Source: Kingdonia uniflora (lineage: Eukaryota > Streptophyta > Magnoliopsida > Ranunculales > Circaeasteraceae). Taken from it: a stretch of DNA of 64,000 bases. Every line of letters begins with the position of its first letter. Position 1 is the stretch's first letter. The stretch spans positions 1,426,001-1,490,000 of the forward strand of contig JACGCM010000510.1 in assembly GCA_014058105.1 (NCBI GenBank), read 5' to 3'. A model generated the notes under the pieces. The model was not told where the DNA came from. It made no database searches and saw only the letters and a program-made list of their open reading frames with translations. Below are positions 1 to 11,164 of the stretch, piece after piece. The translations under genes and the position numbers were made by a program.

Positions 1-344
1 ACGGGATCTACTCCCCCTTATTGAATGGTTTAAGTTTAATCCCTGAATCAATTGTGAACGATGAATTTGGTTTTTATTATATCTGTTTTTAGTTTAATTT
101 CCTGCGTAGAACTACTATTTTAAGAATTGTAGTTGCATTTCCATTTAAATTTAGGTTATAGCCAAAATTGATCAAAAATAATTGAATTTAAAGAAATAAG
201 ATATCAGGTCGTACAAGTACTTATATAGAGAAACAAAAGTTGTATAGTACAATGTATTTAAATAGAAAAACACTGATACACACAATAAATATATCTGGCT
301 ACAAGAACACTCATCTCACAAACTATATCTACTTAGACGGATCA

Positions 345-2524
345 ATATCATATCCAGTACCCCACCCCCTGCAGATACTACTGGCTCCCCTGGTTCAAAT
401 GCCAGGTCCACGAGTCCCCTGCATAGTCCTAGAACTAGATCTATCTGGTAGCGGCACCACCTGTAAAATCGGTGTCATCCTTAGCTGTAAGTTCTGAAAG
501 GGAGAAAGAAAATTTATTTAGATTTGGACAAAATAAATATGACCTTAAAAGATAAAAATAAATAAATTACTTACATACTGTTATAGTTGTTCATTGATAA
601 TGTCATAACCCTTGTGAGAGTAGCATTTTGATCAATTAACGATGTGATCGTCAGGGCGTCCCGCGCAGACTCTGTAAGGGTGACTTGCCGCATACCCTTA
701 CTCAGGTTCTACAACTCCTCTGAGCTGTAGAAAGTCAACATGGGCGGCGACTCCCTCAAGCGGTGGACGGGGATCGTCTGATGGCTCTCTGTCCACTCAA
801 TGTTCTACTTCATGTTATGCCCCATCTCCAAGTCGGACAAGCTGAAGTCCTAGGACAAGCTATGAACCTCTGCTGATGTAGTCTCAATGGGTGTAATACT
901 AGACTTGACTGCACTGACCCCAAATAGATATATGTTCCCCATCCTCTGTGAATCTGTCAACGAGTGGCCAACCTCATACGTTTGGCTTCTCCAATAGTCG
1001 ACGTAAGTCATTCTCGACTCGTTCATCACAAACTTGTTGCAGCCAACGAAGCCGGTCTCTCTCAAAGCCTGTAAATCAGTTGGACTAGGATGTGGCGACA
1101 TATTGGACAGATGATCCATTGGAATACCTGTATAGCCAATCAACTACCTCCAACATCTATCCCCCCAAGTAATACTTATAGTTTCCATTTGGGACTTGAA
1201 GTAGCATCCTCTTTAAGGACAGCTCTAAAGTGATTTGTATGTCATCTAACTCTAAAGCCGCAGATGTATCCCAAGGAAGCCAGTTGATCAAATCAATAGT
1301 CTGATGGTCAATAAGGTATATGGCTATCGTAAACAAGTTCCCTGCCTAGTCATTTATTTTCTTTCTGCTCCCCTTCTCCCAAGCTCTGAGTCAAGGATAC
1401 GATATCATCTTCAGCGCAGTGCTGACAATGGGGTGACCAACCCCACAATATTTGTAAAACCAATATTACATTTGGGAACAACACAGAAAACAATTACAAA
1501 TTCCATTTATGATGTTTATTGCAAGATATTTGATTTGTATAATTGGAAAAAATGTTAGTGTACCTCAATAAGCTACAAAAATCCAGTGATGGCACCCCCA
1601 ATCATGACTGTGGCATCCAAGCCATGGTACAGAGAAGCAAGAATAGTGAAACCCCAGTTATATGAGGGAGCTTCATCTAAATAAGCTACGACCTCGAGAT
1701 ATCCAAACGGGACGGTGCCGTTAGCCGTTTGTAACCATAAATGTCCTATCATGAAAAGGATAAAAGCATGAGCCACCGTACTGTCATTAGACCGATCATC
1801 TATGACGGTCAAGTACTTCCTTAGATGTGCAATGCTGACGTTCCCACTCTTTGTATTATTGAATATAATGTGGGGGAGCAATTTCATCACTTCGGATATA
1901 ACACTCTATCGATCGTCATACGACAATGGTGTAGGATATTTGCAGATTGGCAATGATGTAAGCATTGTGAATCCAAGCCTGATCCATATCCCCGCACATG
2001 GGAAAAGAAAATTATGAGTTGTCGGCTATCAACGCTCTGTTAGCGCTTGAATTAGCCGATTCTTGGAATTACCCAATTTGATATCTATGAACTTCCCGAA
2101 TATCTTCACCATGAGATTTCTTATTGTCGGAATTGTAGAAATCTAGTTCCAAACTTTTATAACCGTAGTGAATGTGCCGTACGGACGCATTGAATCACGA
2201 TTCTGTTCATTAGAGCATTATGTTAAACACTTGATTAACAAAAATAACAAAGTCACAATTAAATAAAAACTTACTGTCAAATCTTTGACAGTGTGAAATA
2301 TGTGTGTCACACCGTCTGGGAGAGCGGTAATAAACCGCATGTGTGAAATATTATCTTCGGTTGGATGTAATTGGCCTTGAATTTCTTTTGGTTCTTCTTC
2401 TTCAAATACAACTTCTTCTTTTTTTCTTCCAGACCTCGACTGAATTACGGCTTCCTCTGAATCTCTTGTCACTTTAAAATTAAGGTAACAACTTGGGTGT
2501 GGGTCTCCCTCTGGCATTTGCATT
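345..2524 (-). pseudogene. Plant mobile domain (PMD / MAIN-LIKE) pseudogene
   Basis: The minus strand reads as a broken member of the plant mobile domain family, found both in host MAIN/MAIN-LIKE proteins and in transposons. Blocks in order: a likely first exon (2524-2275) beginning MQMPEGDPHPS and ending at a GTAAGT donor; 'SLELDFYNSDNKKSHGED' near 2160; 'LTER' then 'PTTHNFLFPC' near 2030; a core (1890-1573) with 'TANGTVPFGYLEVVAYLDEAP', 'LASLYHGLDATV' and 'GGAITGF'; 'YPRLRAWERG' and 'RMLLQVPNGN' (1400-1190); a stretch at 1143-850 with 'LTDSQRMGNIYLFG'; a donor at about 568; and a basic tail exon (494-345) with 'VVPLPDRSSSRTMQGTRGP'. The Trp-Trp expected after LTER is two stops (2026-2031), and several frame changes follow, so it is not functional. 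The family call is from remembered motifs and is firm; whether the ancestor was a host gene or transposon cargo is open. Confidence 0.8.
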
Positions 2525-3011
2525 TTGTTGGGTTTGATGGTGCTAATTTTTTTTAAGAGTTTTGAGCAAAAATGAGAGAGAGAGGATGAAATAGTGTGAG
2601 AAGGGAACGAGTTTGAGTTGGTTTTGTTCAACAGAGATCGTGGCGGTGTTCTGATTACGGATAAAATAATAAAACAAATCCACGTAAGCCCAACTGCTGG
2701 AAGGAAACGAGTATGAGTTTGGGTTTGATGCGTCTGACGTGTGGGCAAACAGTCACAACTCACACTCAATTGCTGGAGATGCTCTAAGTAGATACTCTTG
2801 AGCTTGTATAATATATAACTTGTGGTCCTGACGGAGGAGCAAATAGTTAGAATCTTCAAAACATAACATGGTTTATGTTTTCTATGGCTGTGTAGATAGC
2901 AGCCCGTCAGACAAGTTGCACCACTAAACCCTAATCTTATCATTAATCCTAACAACCGCCGTTAATCTGCTACCCTTTGTTTTAATATTTGGATCGAATC
3001 GTGATGTTGGT
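2525..3011. other. Upstream flank of the PMD pseudogene
   Basis: This stretch would hold the 5' leader and promoter of the PMD pseudogene. I see purine/pyrimidine-rich tracts but no convincing coding exon. The long open frame that runs across it on the minus strand has no recognisable protein upstream of the MQMPEGD start. Confidence 0.4.
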
Positions 3012-3016
3012 GGGTC

Positions 3017-3734
3017 TGTTGGGAAAATTCAAAAATTAAAGAACTAATCTTCACCAAAAGAAAACAATTACCGAACCAAGCAAGGAGGCGCGCAAACGCT
3101 TCTTGAAGATAGTCGAAGCCTCTTCAAAGGTGCAAGAGAACTCAACAACACTATCTCCGGGATTCAACCAAGCTAGACCCGTTCTATCGCTATGTGCTTG
3201 CACTGCACAGAGTGATCAAGTTTGTTTCACCTTTTCCCATTGCCCAAATAAAACGAAAAAGAAAGATATTGAGAAAGAAAAGAACTGTTTGTTTTTCTCT
3301 GTATCTTTCTCAAATAAGAGAACTCTATAAATAAGAGTCTAAAAACTGTCCAGTTCTGAAACTGTTTAATTAATACATAAGTATTAATAAGTCACACTTA
3401 AACCCCAATAAAGATATAACCAGTTACAGGACTCTAACAGACATAGAAGTCTAAGAGGTTGTCTGTTCCAGACCCAAGCCCACGCCCCACGCCCCACGAC
3501 CGCGGCAAGCGTGCAAAGTGCGCCTAATAAAGCGCCAAAAAATGCCTCAAACGCCCATTCGCCCACGCGAGTCGCACTCGATGCGAAACATCTCGCTAGA
3601 GTGCACACACTCCTAGAGTAGATTTTAAATCCAACTAAGCAATAGAGATATAAAAACTAATAAAATTACATTTTATTTCCAATGTGGGATAAAGCATTTT
3701 AAAGCCATATTTTATAGTTAAAACAAATCCAACA
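3017..3734 (+). mobile_element. Solo LTR, probably Ty1/Copia
   Basis: A 718-bp segment starts TGTTGGG and ends CCAACA, so the ends form the inverted TGTTGG/CCAACA typical of Copia LTRs. It is flanked by a perfect 5-bp target duplication GGGTC (3012-3016 and 3735-3739). A TATA-like motif TATAAATA lies at 3326-3333, which sets the plus orientation. There is no coding sequence and no second LTR, so it is a solo LTR left by recombination between the two LTRs of an element. The lineage is inferred from the ends only. Confidence 0.85.
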
Positions 3735-3739
3735 GGGTC

Positions 3740-4212
3740 TCGTCCTTTCTTTCGATCATGTCATTTTATGTGTTAGTTACGCTTTTTATGGGATTGCTAT
3801 TTGCCTTTACGAAATTTCATTAGATATTGAGAAGGGTGGTTTTAGAACTGTGCATCAAAGTTTTAGACACATTACAGCAGAAGGAAAAAAAGAACAGAAC
3901 TATACTGCAATCCGGATACGGGATACCTTCATACTTGTATTAGGACGATAGAGTACCATACAAGTGAAGTTATGAGGAAGTAGAGATAGAGTTTTTTTCA
4001 TCTGCATCCTAAACTCGATTTTCTTTTAAAGCCACCCTTCTGAAATCTGTGGGTACCTCAGCAGGTTTTAAAGCTAGCAACTCCTTGCCTAACAATTTAC
4101 GGAAATATTCTTCTTATTTCCTGTTTTCAGGTTTTTGTATGTGGTGATACATATTTGTTAGTCACTAAATATTCTGAACATAATTGAGTATCATAAGATA
4201 GCAAATTATTTT
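3740..4212. other. Intergenic DNA, nothing recognised
   Basis: No coding exon, repeat structure or RNA gene could be supported here. Confidence 0.4.
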
Positions 4213-4758
4213 GTACTAATCAGGGGCGGAACCAGGATTTTAGGTTGGGGGGGGGGGTTAAGATATTACGGGGGTTCGGGGGCAAGCCCCCGAAAAAAGA
4301 GAGAGAGTATATTAGTAATTTTAGAGGGATATTTACTAATATTATTGATTAATTACGTAATTTCTTTACGAAAACTAAACAAGTAATTGACATATCTCAA
4401 ACATAATCTGTACATATCAATATACAAGATACTACTAAAATTACATGAGATATCAAAACACAGTACATAAATAGAAACTCATTCTATAACAAACAACTAA
4501 ACAAATCTAGGAGCCACAACAAATTGTTGATATAACAATTAAAAGGGCTTAGCATTTCAATACATATACAAATATATTTACCTAAGCGCAAATCCTTTCG
4601 TTGTCATAGATAGACAAGTCTTGATAAAATAGAATATCTTTAACATTACAGCAAAAATGCTCATAATAAGCAAAATAATACACTAACACATCATAACATA
4701 AAAAATTAAATCTATACAACGTATAATGCAAGTGTGAGATTGAGATTGAGATTGTTAC

Positions 4759-4907
4759 CCTAATAAGCCTGTATTTAAGCTCGAATTTCTTTGCATTATC
4801 AACCGAGTCGTAAATCAAGCCAAACCCAGTCGATTTGCCTCCACCAAAATGAGTCCTGAACTTAAAGTCTTAAACACAAAGATTGAATTCGGGTCCTTCA
4901 CATCATA
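4759..4907 (-). pseudogene. RPS24: Captured exon of cytosolic ribosomal protein eS24
   Basis: On the minus strand the sequence reads [13 protein letters not shown] (4907-4869), then after a frame change [20 protein letters not shown] continuing [14 protein letters not shown] (4860-4759). This is the conserved core of eS24, a 40S subunit protein. The last codon is followed directly by GTAACA, a splice donor at the point where plant eS24 genes continue into NGLATK, so the piece was taken from genomic DNA with its intron rather than from mRNA. An extra 8 bp (ACTTTAAG next to TTTAAG) breaks the frame between the two blocks. The N-terminal and C-terminal thirds of eS24 are missing. It lies inside a hAT element and cannot make a working ribosomal protein. 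Confidence 0.85.
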
Positions 4908-5227
4908 CCCAACCTAAGAGATTCACGAGATATTGTTTTGGTGATGATTTTCGCAAAAGGATTAGGTATACAATCGGCATCCTATAAAAAGAAGGCGGGG
5001 GTTTAGTAATTGTAGTCCTGAAGGAATTTTGAAGGGTTCAATTAATCTAAGGACAGTAACAAGAGTAGATACGAGAAAACACATATTTCTTATTTCACAA
5101 ATCAATCGCCTATTTCATGATTTGGTCTAAGCTGGTGAACCACATTCAATTGCATACTATCATAACTGAAGTTCTTACAATCCTAAATTAAAAATACTAG
5201 TAGTAAGAAAAGGGATTAAGAGTAAAC

Positions 5228-5284
5228 CTCATGCATCGTGGAATCCATAGACGGTGTCGAGTCGAAAGCCACTGAGCTGCTCAT
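5228..5284 (-). pseudogene. Second exon-like fragment in the hAT element
   Basis: The minus strand has an ATG at 5284 followed by MSSSVAFDSTPSMDSTMHE, then a GT at 5227 that could be a splice donor (GAG/GTTTAC). It is upstream of the eS24 exon in the same direction, so the two could be spliced into one chimeric transcript. The residues do not match the start of eS24, and I do not recognise the source gene. The call rests on an open frame and a donor only. Confidence 0.35.
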
Positions 5285-5605
5285 CTCTACAGGGAAGAAG
5301 AAGCAAAAACAAAGAAGAAGAAAAAACTCAATTGTTGTTTGAGAAGCAACAAACAAACAAACCCTAAATAAATAAATTGAGAATTGAAAACAGAGAAACC
5401 TTAACTACAATACAGAGAAACCCTAAACAAATAGTTTCATTAGGTTCTGCCGCTGTTGCTTTGTAGAAGAGAGGAAGAAAGGCAGGAAGAGAATACAGAG
5501 AGAGTAAGAGAGGTGGGTCTAAATTTTTTTTTTTTTTTATTATCAAATTTTACCCCGGGCTATAGCCCGGGTTACCCTCTTCTTAGTTCCGCCCCTGGTA
5601 CTAAT

Positions 5606-7961
5606 AATGGACTGAATGTGTAGATTCCAGACATAATTCTTTACGTACTCATGCATTGTATTTGCCTACCTATGTAGCCTACCTTGAATTATACGAATCT
5701 TGGGAAATTTCTTTTGGCTCTTCTTTTCTTAGTATTAATTAGTGGTAGGAAATAGGGATACATTGATCTTTCAAGCATCCTGTTAAATAAGCTAACTGTG
5801 CCCCCGACTCTCATGTATATAGTTGTCATGTTTTGCCTAAATGTACATATATCAACCATGTACCGGTACTTCTAGTTTACTTGATCATTTCAAAAAAATA
5901 GTTAAATTGGTGATAATCTCCTAATGTCGTTGAGGAAGATTTATAGTTGCATATCAACCATGTACTGGTTGGTACTCCTTTTTTTTGTTTTTGAGCTTAA
6001 GCACAAAAAAAACTCGAGTTTCTAGAGAAAATAACTCCAGTGACTAATTTCCAGCTCTACCTCTTGTAAATTCCCCTCCCTCTCTCTGTCTCGAAATAAT
6101 GTATAAAGAAATCGTATATTCCTTCATTTAAATAGCCGTACATTAATTAATTAATTGTTTGGTTTGGGGTTGGTCTGCTTCACGTAGTTCATAAATTTCT
6201 AAATTTCAGATTATATAAATCGATGAGACATAAAAGCATAAATGTAGATATTTTAGTCCCACCCAGAAAATCCACAAATAATAAGAGAAGACGAGATAAG
6301 ATGTTCACATGGGCCATGGATTTTCACCTCCAATTAATCTATCTATATTATTAAGTCAATTTGGAGGGACCAAAAGCTTCTTCTCCATCCATTTCATAAC
6401 ATAACTGCTGCTTTCATGAGATGGAGATGAACTACAAACACTGTGTCCCATCCAAACCTTTCAAATTATCTGATGTCGGTATTTTGTTTATTTGTTTGAG
6501 TAATAATTCAAGTTATCTGATGAAGTGCATCTCGCAGCTTCACTTATTATTCATAAAGTACCAGTACTTATCAAATTCTCAAATTCTTTTTTCTCATGTC
6601 ACAAGTCCAAGTAGGCTTTGAAATAACCATACAATCAACATATCCATCAAATATTAGTAGTTGAAAGTTAAAACTATACTCAAAATCTCTGTGGTCTTGA
6701 ATCTTTGATCAACCAGTGGTCCTTACTTCAAAGATAAGTGGTAACTAGGAGTCCTTAAATTAGAACATGGTCTACTAAAACTCCTGTTTTATTGGAAAGC
6801 AACCGGCCGTGCTTTCTATGGCTACATTTAGATTACGCTCCGTTTGAACCACTAAAACCCTAACTTAATTTCTTGCAAAACTAAATTAACAAGCATTTAT
6901 TTGTTTTTGTTTTTAAATTTGATGTCCTCAGTATTTCCTAGCCTACACGGAAGGCACAATGAATCTTTTTTTTCTGCCTCAATTGATGCTTCATTGGTGA
7001 GTCTCGTCGCACATTTGTTTTACATTTTTTTGTATTTTTATTATAATTAATCTCGTCATGATATTTTATGCTCGAGAGTAGGATATGCAAATTGTGGTTA
7101 CTACATCCTTAGGAGAGCATTTGAAAGGGTAAATTTAAAAGCCGGACTGCAGACCCAATGCTGAGAATTGCAGAGGAAAAAACCGTTAGGTGAGAAGTTG
7201 ACAGACATGCTAATGACTTCGTAACAACGACAATTTTAAATACATTTCGTTAATTTTATCATCTTATTATATCATTCTTAATCAATTTGACAGTTAATAC
7301 ATACATTTTTTTTTCTTTTCTTGATAATGAAATTTATGAACCTTGAGTCCATTTATCAAATATTTCTTGATAATGATTTTTATTATATCAAATATGCCTC
7401 CATGTATTCTTTTTTGGCGTGTAGAAGACTATTTCTTGTGTTAAGAGTAGATTGCGTCATTTCTTTAAGCATGCGTTGGAGTATAGCTAGCCTGCCTCAA
7501 GTATGACCTACCTTGTATCTTGCATTTGGGGTATTTCTCTTGGACTCATTATTGCTAGGAGGATGCGTGCATGTTTCATCGACTTATGTTGAAGGTCGTT
7601 TTTGTTGACCCACTTAATATACTTACTAGATCTTAGCTTTATATATGTGCATGAATGTTTTTGAAATGCTTAACAGAGATTGATAAGTATAGTAGATCTT
7701 TGTTTCGACAGCTCACAAGGGTCGAATTGATAATCACAGTCATTTTAGTTAGGCTAAACTAGGTGATGTTGGAGAGAAAATAAGAGATAGAGGCGAGTCT
7801 GAAAAGACGCACTGCATTCTTAAGGGAGGTAATTAATTGTAGCAAAATACTATTAGTAATCAGGTAAAAATCTAAATAATTGGGGAACTAATTTAGATGC
7901 ATCAGAGTCAACATCAGCTCTATTACAAGTTACAACTAATGTTTTGTGCATGGAGTTTATA
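5606..7961. other. Intergenic DNA with a decayed duplicate at 6290-6540
   Basis: No gene is supported. The part at about 6290-6540 is related, with many indels, to 12225-12450 near the 3' side of the CPL4-like gene; shared blocks include CATGGATTTTCACC, AAGCTTCTTCT-like sequence and GAGTAATAATTCA. Short open frames here look like chance. Confidence 0.4.
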
Positions 7962-8240
7962 CAGGGGCGAAGCCAGGAATTGTGTCAAGTAGGTCAAATC
8001 AGCCGGCCCTGAGGGTGTGCGAGGTGTGCGACCGCACATGGCCCAAAAAAAAATAAAAAAAATGCCCAAGGGCTAGGAAAAAAATAAAAATGCCCGGGTT
8101 AGAAAAAATTATGATTAAGACTTAGCTTAGTCGGTTAATGTTTAGTCTCTTGAGTAAGAGGTCAAGTGTTCAAGTCCTAGACAAAAAGAAATTAAGCCCC
8201 TTTTGTATTTTTGTGCAGGGCCTTAAGGGTACTTGGGCCA
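7962..8240. mobile_element. hAT-like terminus and nested remnant
   Basis: CAGGGGCGAAGCCAGGAAT at 7962 resembles the CAGGGGCGGA end of the intact hAT element at 4221. It is followed by CCGGCCCTGAGGGTGTGCGAG near 8002 and by GCAGGGCCTTAAGGGTAC near 8216, which look like the two ends of another Tip100-type remnant. No matching outer end or target duplication was found, so borders are approximate. Confidence 0.4.
8122..8184 (+). repeat. tRNA-like (SINE-like) segment
   Basis: TTAGCTTAGTCGGTTAA resembles a tRNA box A region and GTGTTCAAGTCCTAG resembles box B (canonical GGTTCGAATCC), spaced about 40 bp apart as in tRNAs and tRNA-derived SINEs. I could not fold a complete cloverleaf, so it is not a functional tRNA gene. 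It sits between the two hAT-like pieces. Confidence 0.3.
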
Positions 8241-8422
8241 ACCATAGGTCAAATACATGTTGGGGGTTACGGGTTCTCGCCCTTGAAGATTTTTTTTTCT
8301 TTTCTCAGCAACATTTTCTCTTCCTATACTAAAAAAGAATCAAGATAATGGGGAAGATTATGATGTGGAAAATGACAGATAAAGGGTGGAGGGAGATTAA
8401 AATTGTTTTAGTGGGGTCATAT

Positions 8423-8597
8423 TGTTGGAGTATACAGTGTCTTTACACATATACTCATCCATTAGTCCGACATTAGTTAGTAATAGAAGTAGTTTAGTGA
8501 ACCTGTGTTATATAAAGAGCAGTAAAACTTATAATAATTACCTCGCTCATGTAGAACTAAAGGAGAAGTATGTGTAGACACACTATATACTCCAACA
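8423..8597 (+). mobile_element. Short TG..CA element, possible solo LTR
   Basis: The 175-bp segment starts TGTTGGAGTATACAG and ends CTATATACTCCAACA. The inverted ends match over about 20 of 24 positions, which is long for an LTR. Flanks are CATAT and CATAA, four of five alike, so a 5-bp target duplication is possible. A TATA-like TTATATAAAG is inside. It could be a very short solo LTR or a MITE-like foldback. Confidence 0.5.
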
Positions 8598-8692
8598 CAT
8601 AACATATACACAAATACAATAGATGCTCAATCAAAACATTTCTATAGTAGAGAGATTATAAGTCAGGGTCACTCAACCCTTATTAGCTTATG

Positions 8693-9200
8693 TTGGGTTA
8701 CGACTCAAAAAAATAGTTTTAAGATTTCTCTTCGAAGTCTATTCGAACAGAAGAGGCAGCCACTAGTGTATTCGAATAGACTATTTGTCTGTTCGAATAG
8801 ACACCGTAAGTAAAGTTTATTTCGGCCGTTCGAAGTGCATCATGATGCGTACTTCGCTGATAACCTCATGGAAAGTCTATAAAGCTAGGGCTTGGTCAGA
8901 CTATGATGTATGGAGTTAAAAAGCTTCTGAGAGAGAAAAGATTTAGAGAGAGAAAATAGAGAAATTTAGGGTTTTATTCTAGAGAGATTTCTTGGGTTTT
9001 CTTTCTAGTGTTTCTTGCTGGGGATTATTCTTAAGGGTAGAGGTGAGGTTGAGAGATCTCTGGAACTTCTTGTAACCCTAATTGATAATAGATTCGCTGC
9101 GCTTGTCGAGGGTGGTTTTGATCCTTTTGGGTTTCCACCTAATTGAAATTTTATGTATGCGTTTATTGCTTTAATTGAATTCTCTGTGGTTAGAGTTAGA
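8693..9200 (+). mobile_element. LTR-like sequence
   Basis: Starting at TGTTGGGTTACG, the segment holds several TTCGAA-centred motifs (8740-8840), a TATA-like TCTATAAAGC near 8876, and then a GA-rich leader-like stretch, all as in Copia LTRs. I found neither a clear CA end with a target duplication nor a partner LTR, so the right border is a guess. Confidence 0.35.
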
Positions 9201-11159
9201 TCTTCAGTTCTTACTTAATCATATTGTACTTCCACATTGCGATTTGCCCATAGTTTTTTAATAGCTTCGCCCTTTATTCGGAAACACAATTATCATGCAT
9301 GAGCTTAAAGTTCTTACTAACTATATATTTTTGATCTTCAACTCCCAGATGTCTCCGAATAAAATCGTATTATTTTTGTCTCTAAATTATAAATATGATG
9401 GAATATTATGGTAAAGGTCTGTTGCATGTTACACACAATATATCTTTACAATGGATGATATCATTGTGAAATTATGATTGTGATAAGAGTGCATGCATTC
9501 GACATTATCAAATAAGTAAGATGATGATAGTGATAACTAACAACTATACAGGAATAGTTAGAGTGAGTGAGACAACAAAAATGTGGGTGTAACCCTTAAT
9601 CAATCACTCTCAAACCAATTAATATCATTTTTTCCTCTCATGGAGCAATTCTACTATTTGACATAATTAGTTTCTTGTTTGAACCACTAGTTTGGAGTGT
9701 TAGCATTATATATATAAAACTATCAGAACTCATATAAATTATGTTTACGTTGATGTATAGTCATGTTAAATATAGGAATTAAACGGAATCTATATAACGA
9801 GTATAGTCACAATGACTTTATACAATGTATGAATCAATCAAAACACAATTAGGATACTAACATCATATGAATTGATGCTCAAAGTTAAAAATGCCTAAAA
9901 TTGTGTAAGTGTCAAGAGAAGTATTTGTCATATGGCTTAAATGAGCCACGATTATAGGACTTCACTGATATAACCTTCATTTACTTAAGGTAGAAAGATT
10001 ATTGATAGTCAGAGTATTAGATCATCGACAGAGTCCTCACTTCTATACTTGTGAGGGTAGAAATGTCATTGAGCATAAGATCGCCAATCATATGATATAG
10101 TCTCATTACCTATAGAGCAAGGACAGATAGGTCATATTGATTGAGTGGCAGTCTCTTAAATCATTCATGCATTGGAGAACTTAGAGTCAAGTGCACAGTA
10201 GGGTTATGTTGTTAGGGTCTTTGGGTTCGATTCCCTAAACAAAAGATTCGGTAACTGTTTATCAGTGTTTCAAGGTTACAAGCCCCTAAAATTCTTCTCC
10301 AGTTACATATTGGCTTTGATATTCTTTGTGAATACTCCCCGAGGGCATAGATCTCTAAAAATGAAAATAAATTAGGTTTTAGACCTGTAGGTTGAAACTC
10401 CTTGACCACCTTGATACGGTGATTTCCCCCGATAATTCCTGGCTCATTAAAAAAGAATCCGCCAATCCTTCGCTCGACAATAATGAGTATACTTCTGTTG
10501 AGGACAAAAGAGTGTGAGTGTGTGGTTCCATTGAATTCAAAATGACCATGTGTACATCGTATGTTAGTTATCCCCCACATCTAATAATACTCAATAAATA
10601 CTTATAATACCGGTTGGTGCCGACGTTTAAAACAACATTAATAATTGAACCTCATCTCCTCAGTAAACATTGTATCATTTATACATATAGATAAAATATT
10701 ATATCACATTAGTATCTCTTTGTTATATCGGTCTGTCATGTTCAGTGATCGATAATAATTGTGTTTGTTGACGCCTTGTGCGCTATATTTTCACAGGAGG
10801 CCGATCACGGTAGGTTTTGTTTAGTGAGACTTGGGTGATCATTTCAAGATTATTTGGAGTTCTATTAGATTGCTGAGTTGTGTCGTAGGGTATTTGTGAT
10901 TTTTATTTTAGATTTAATTGTCGTAGTATATTTCTCGTTTTTAGATTTGGTTGAAAATATTATTCACTTTATTCATTCTATTCATTTTAATTTATAATTG
11001 AGTTATTTTCACTGCGTTTCTTTGATGTAAGTAGATGCAGTTAATTTATTTAGAAATATATTACATCTGTGAGGTTCATCCGTGGGATACCCGACTTGTT
11101 AAGCCTTATGATTTGCTTTATAATCTTATATTAGAAAGCGAATTTTGAGGCGTGACAAA
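9201..11159. other. Intergenic DNA, nothing recognised
   Basis: No homologous coding sequence was recognised. The 122-codon minus-strand open frame near 10212-10580 has no motif I know and is probably chance. Confidence 0.4.
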
Positions 11160-11164
11160 CTTGG

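Larger units (their letters stand above)
4221..5597. mobile_element. Non-autonomous hAT element (Tip100-like) carrying host gene fragments
   Basis: The element has a perfect 12-bp terminal inverted repeat, CAGGGGCGGAAC at 4221 and GTTCCGCCCCTG ending at 5597, and a perfect 8-bp target duplication GTACTAAT (4213-4220 and 5598-5605). Eight-base duplications and this TIR type are characteristic of hAT elements of the Tip100 group. No transposase is encoded, so it depends on an enzyme supplied in trans. Both subterminal regions hold short hairpins: a GGGGGC/GCCCCC stem near 4266-4285 and the 18-bp palindrome CCCGGGCTATAGCCCGGG at 5554-5571. Inside, on the minus strand, lie an exon of ribosomal protein eS24 and a second exon-like piece, making this a Pack-type element. 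Confidence 0.88.

Noticed and set aside
2525..2955. Upstream extension of the 245-codon minus-strand frame
   Set aside because: Only the part from MQMPEGDPHPS fits the PMD gene; the earlier residues look like translated leader.
10212..10580. A 122-codon minus-strand open frame
   Set aside because: It has no recognisable motif, the codon use looks random, and no second copy was found; treated as chance.
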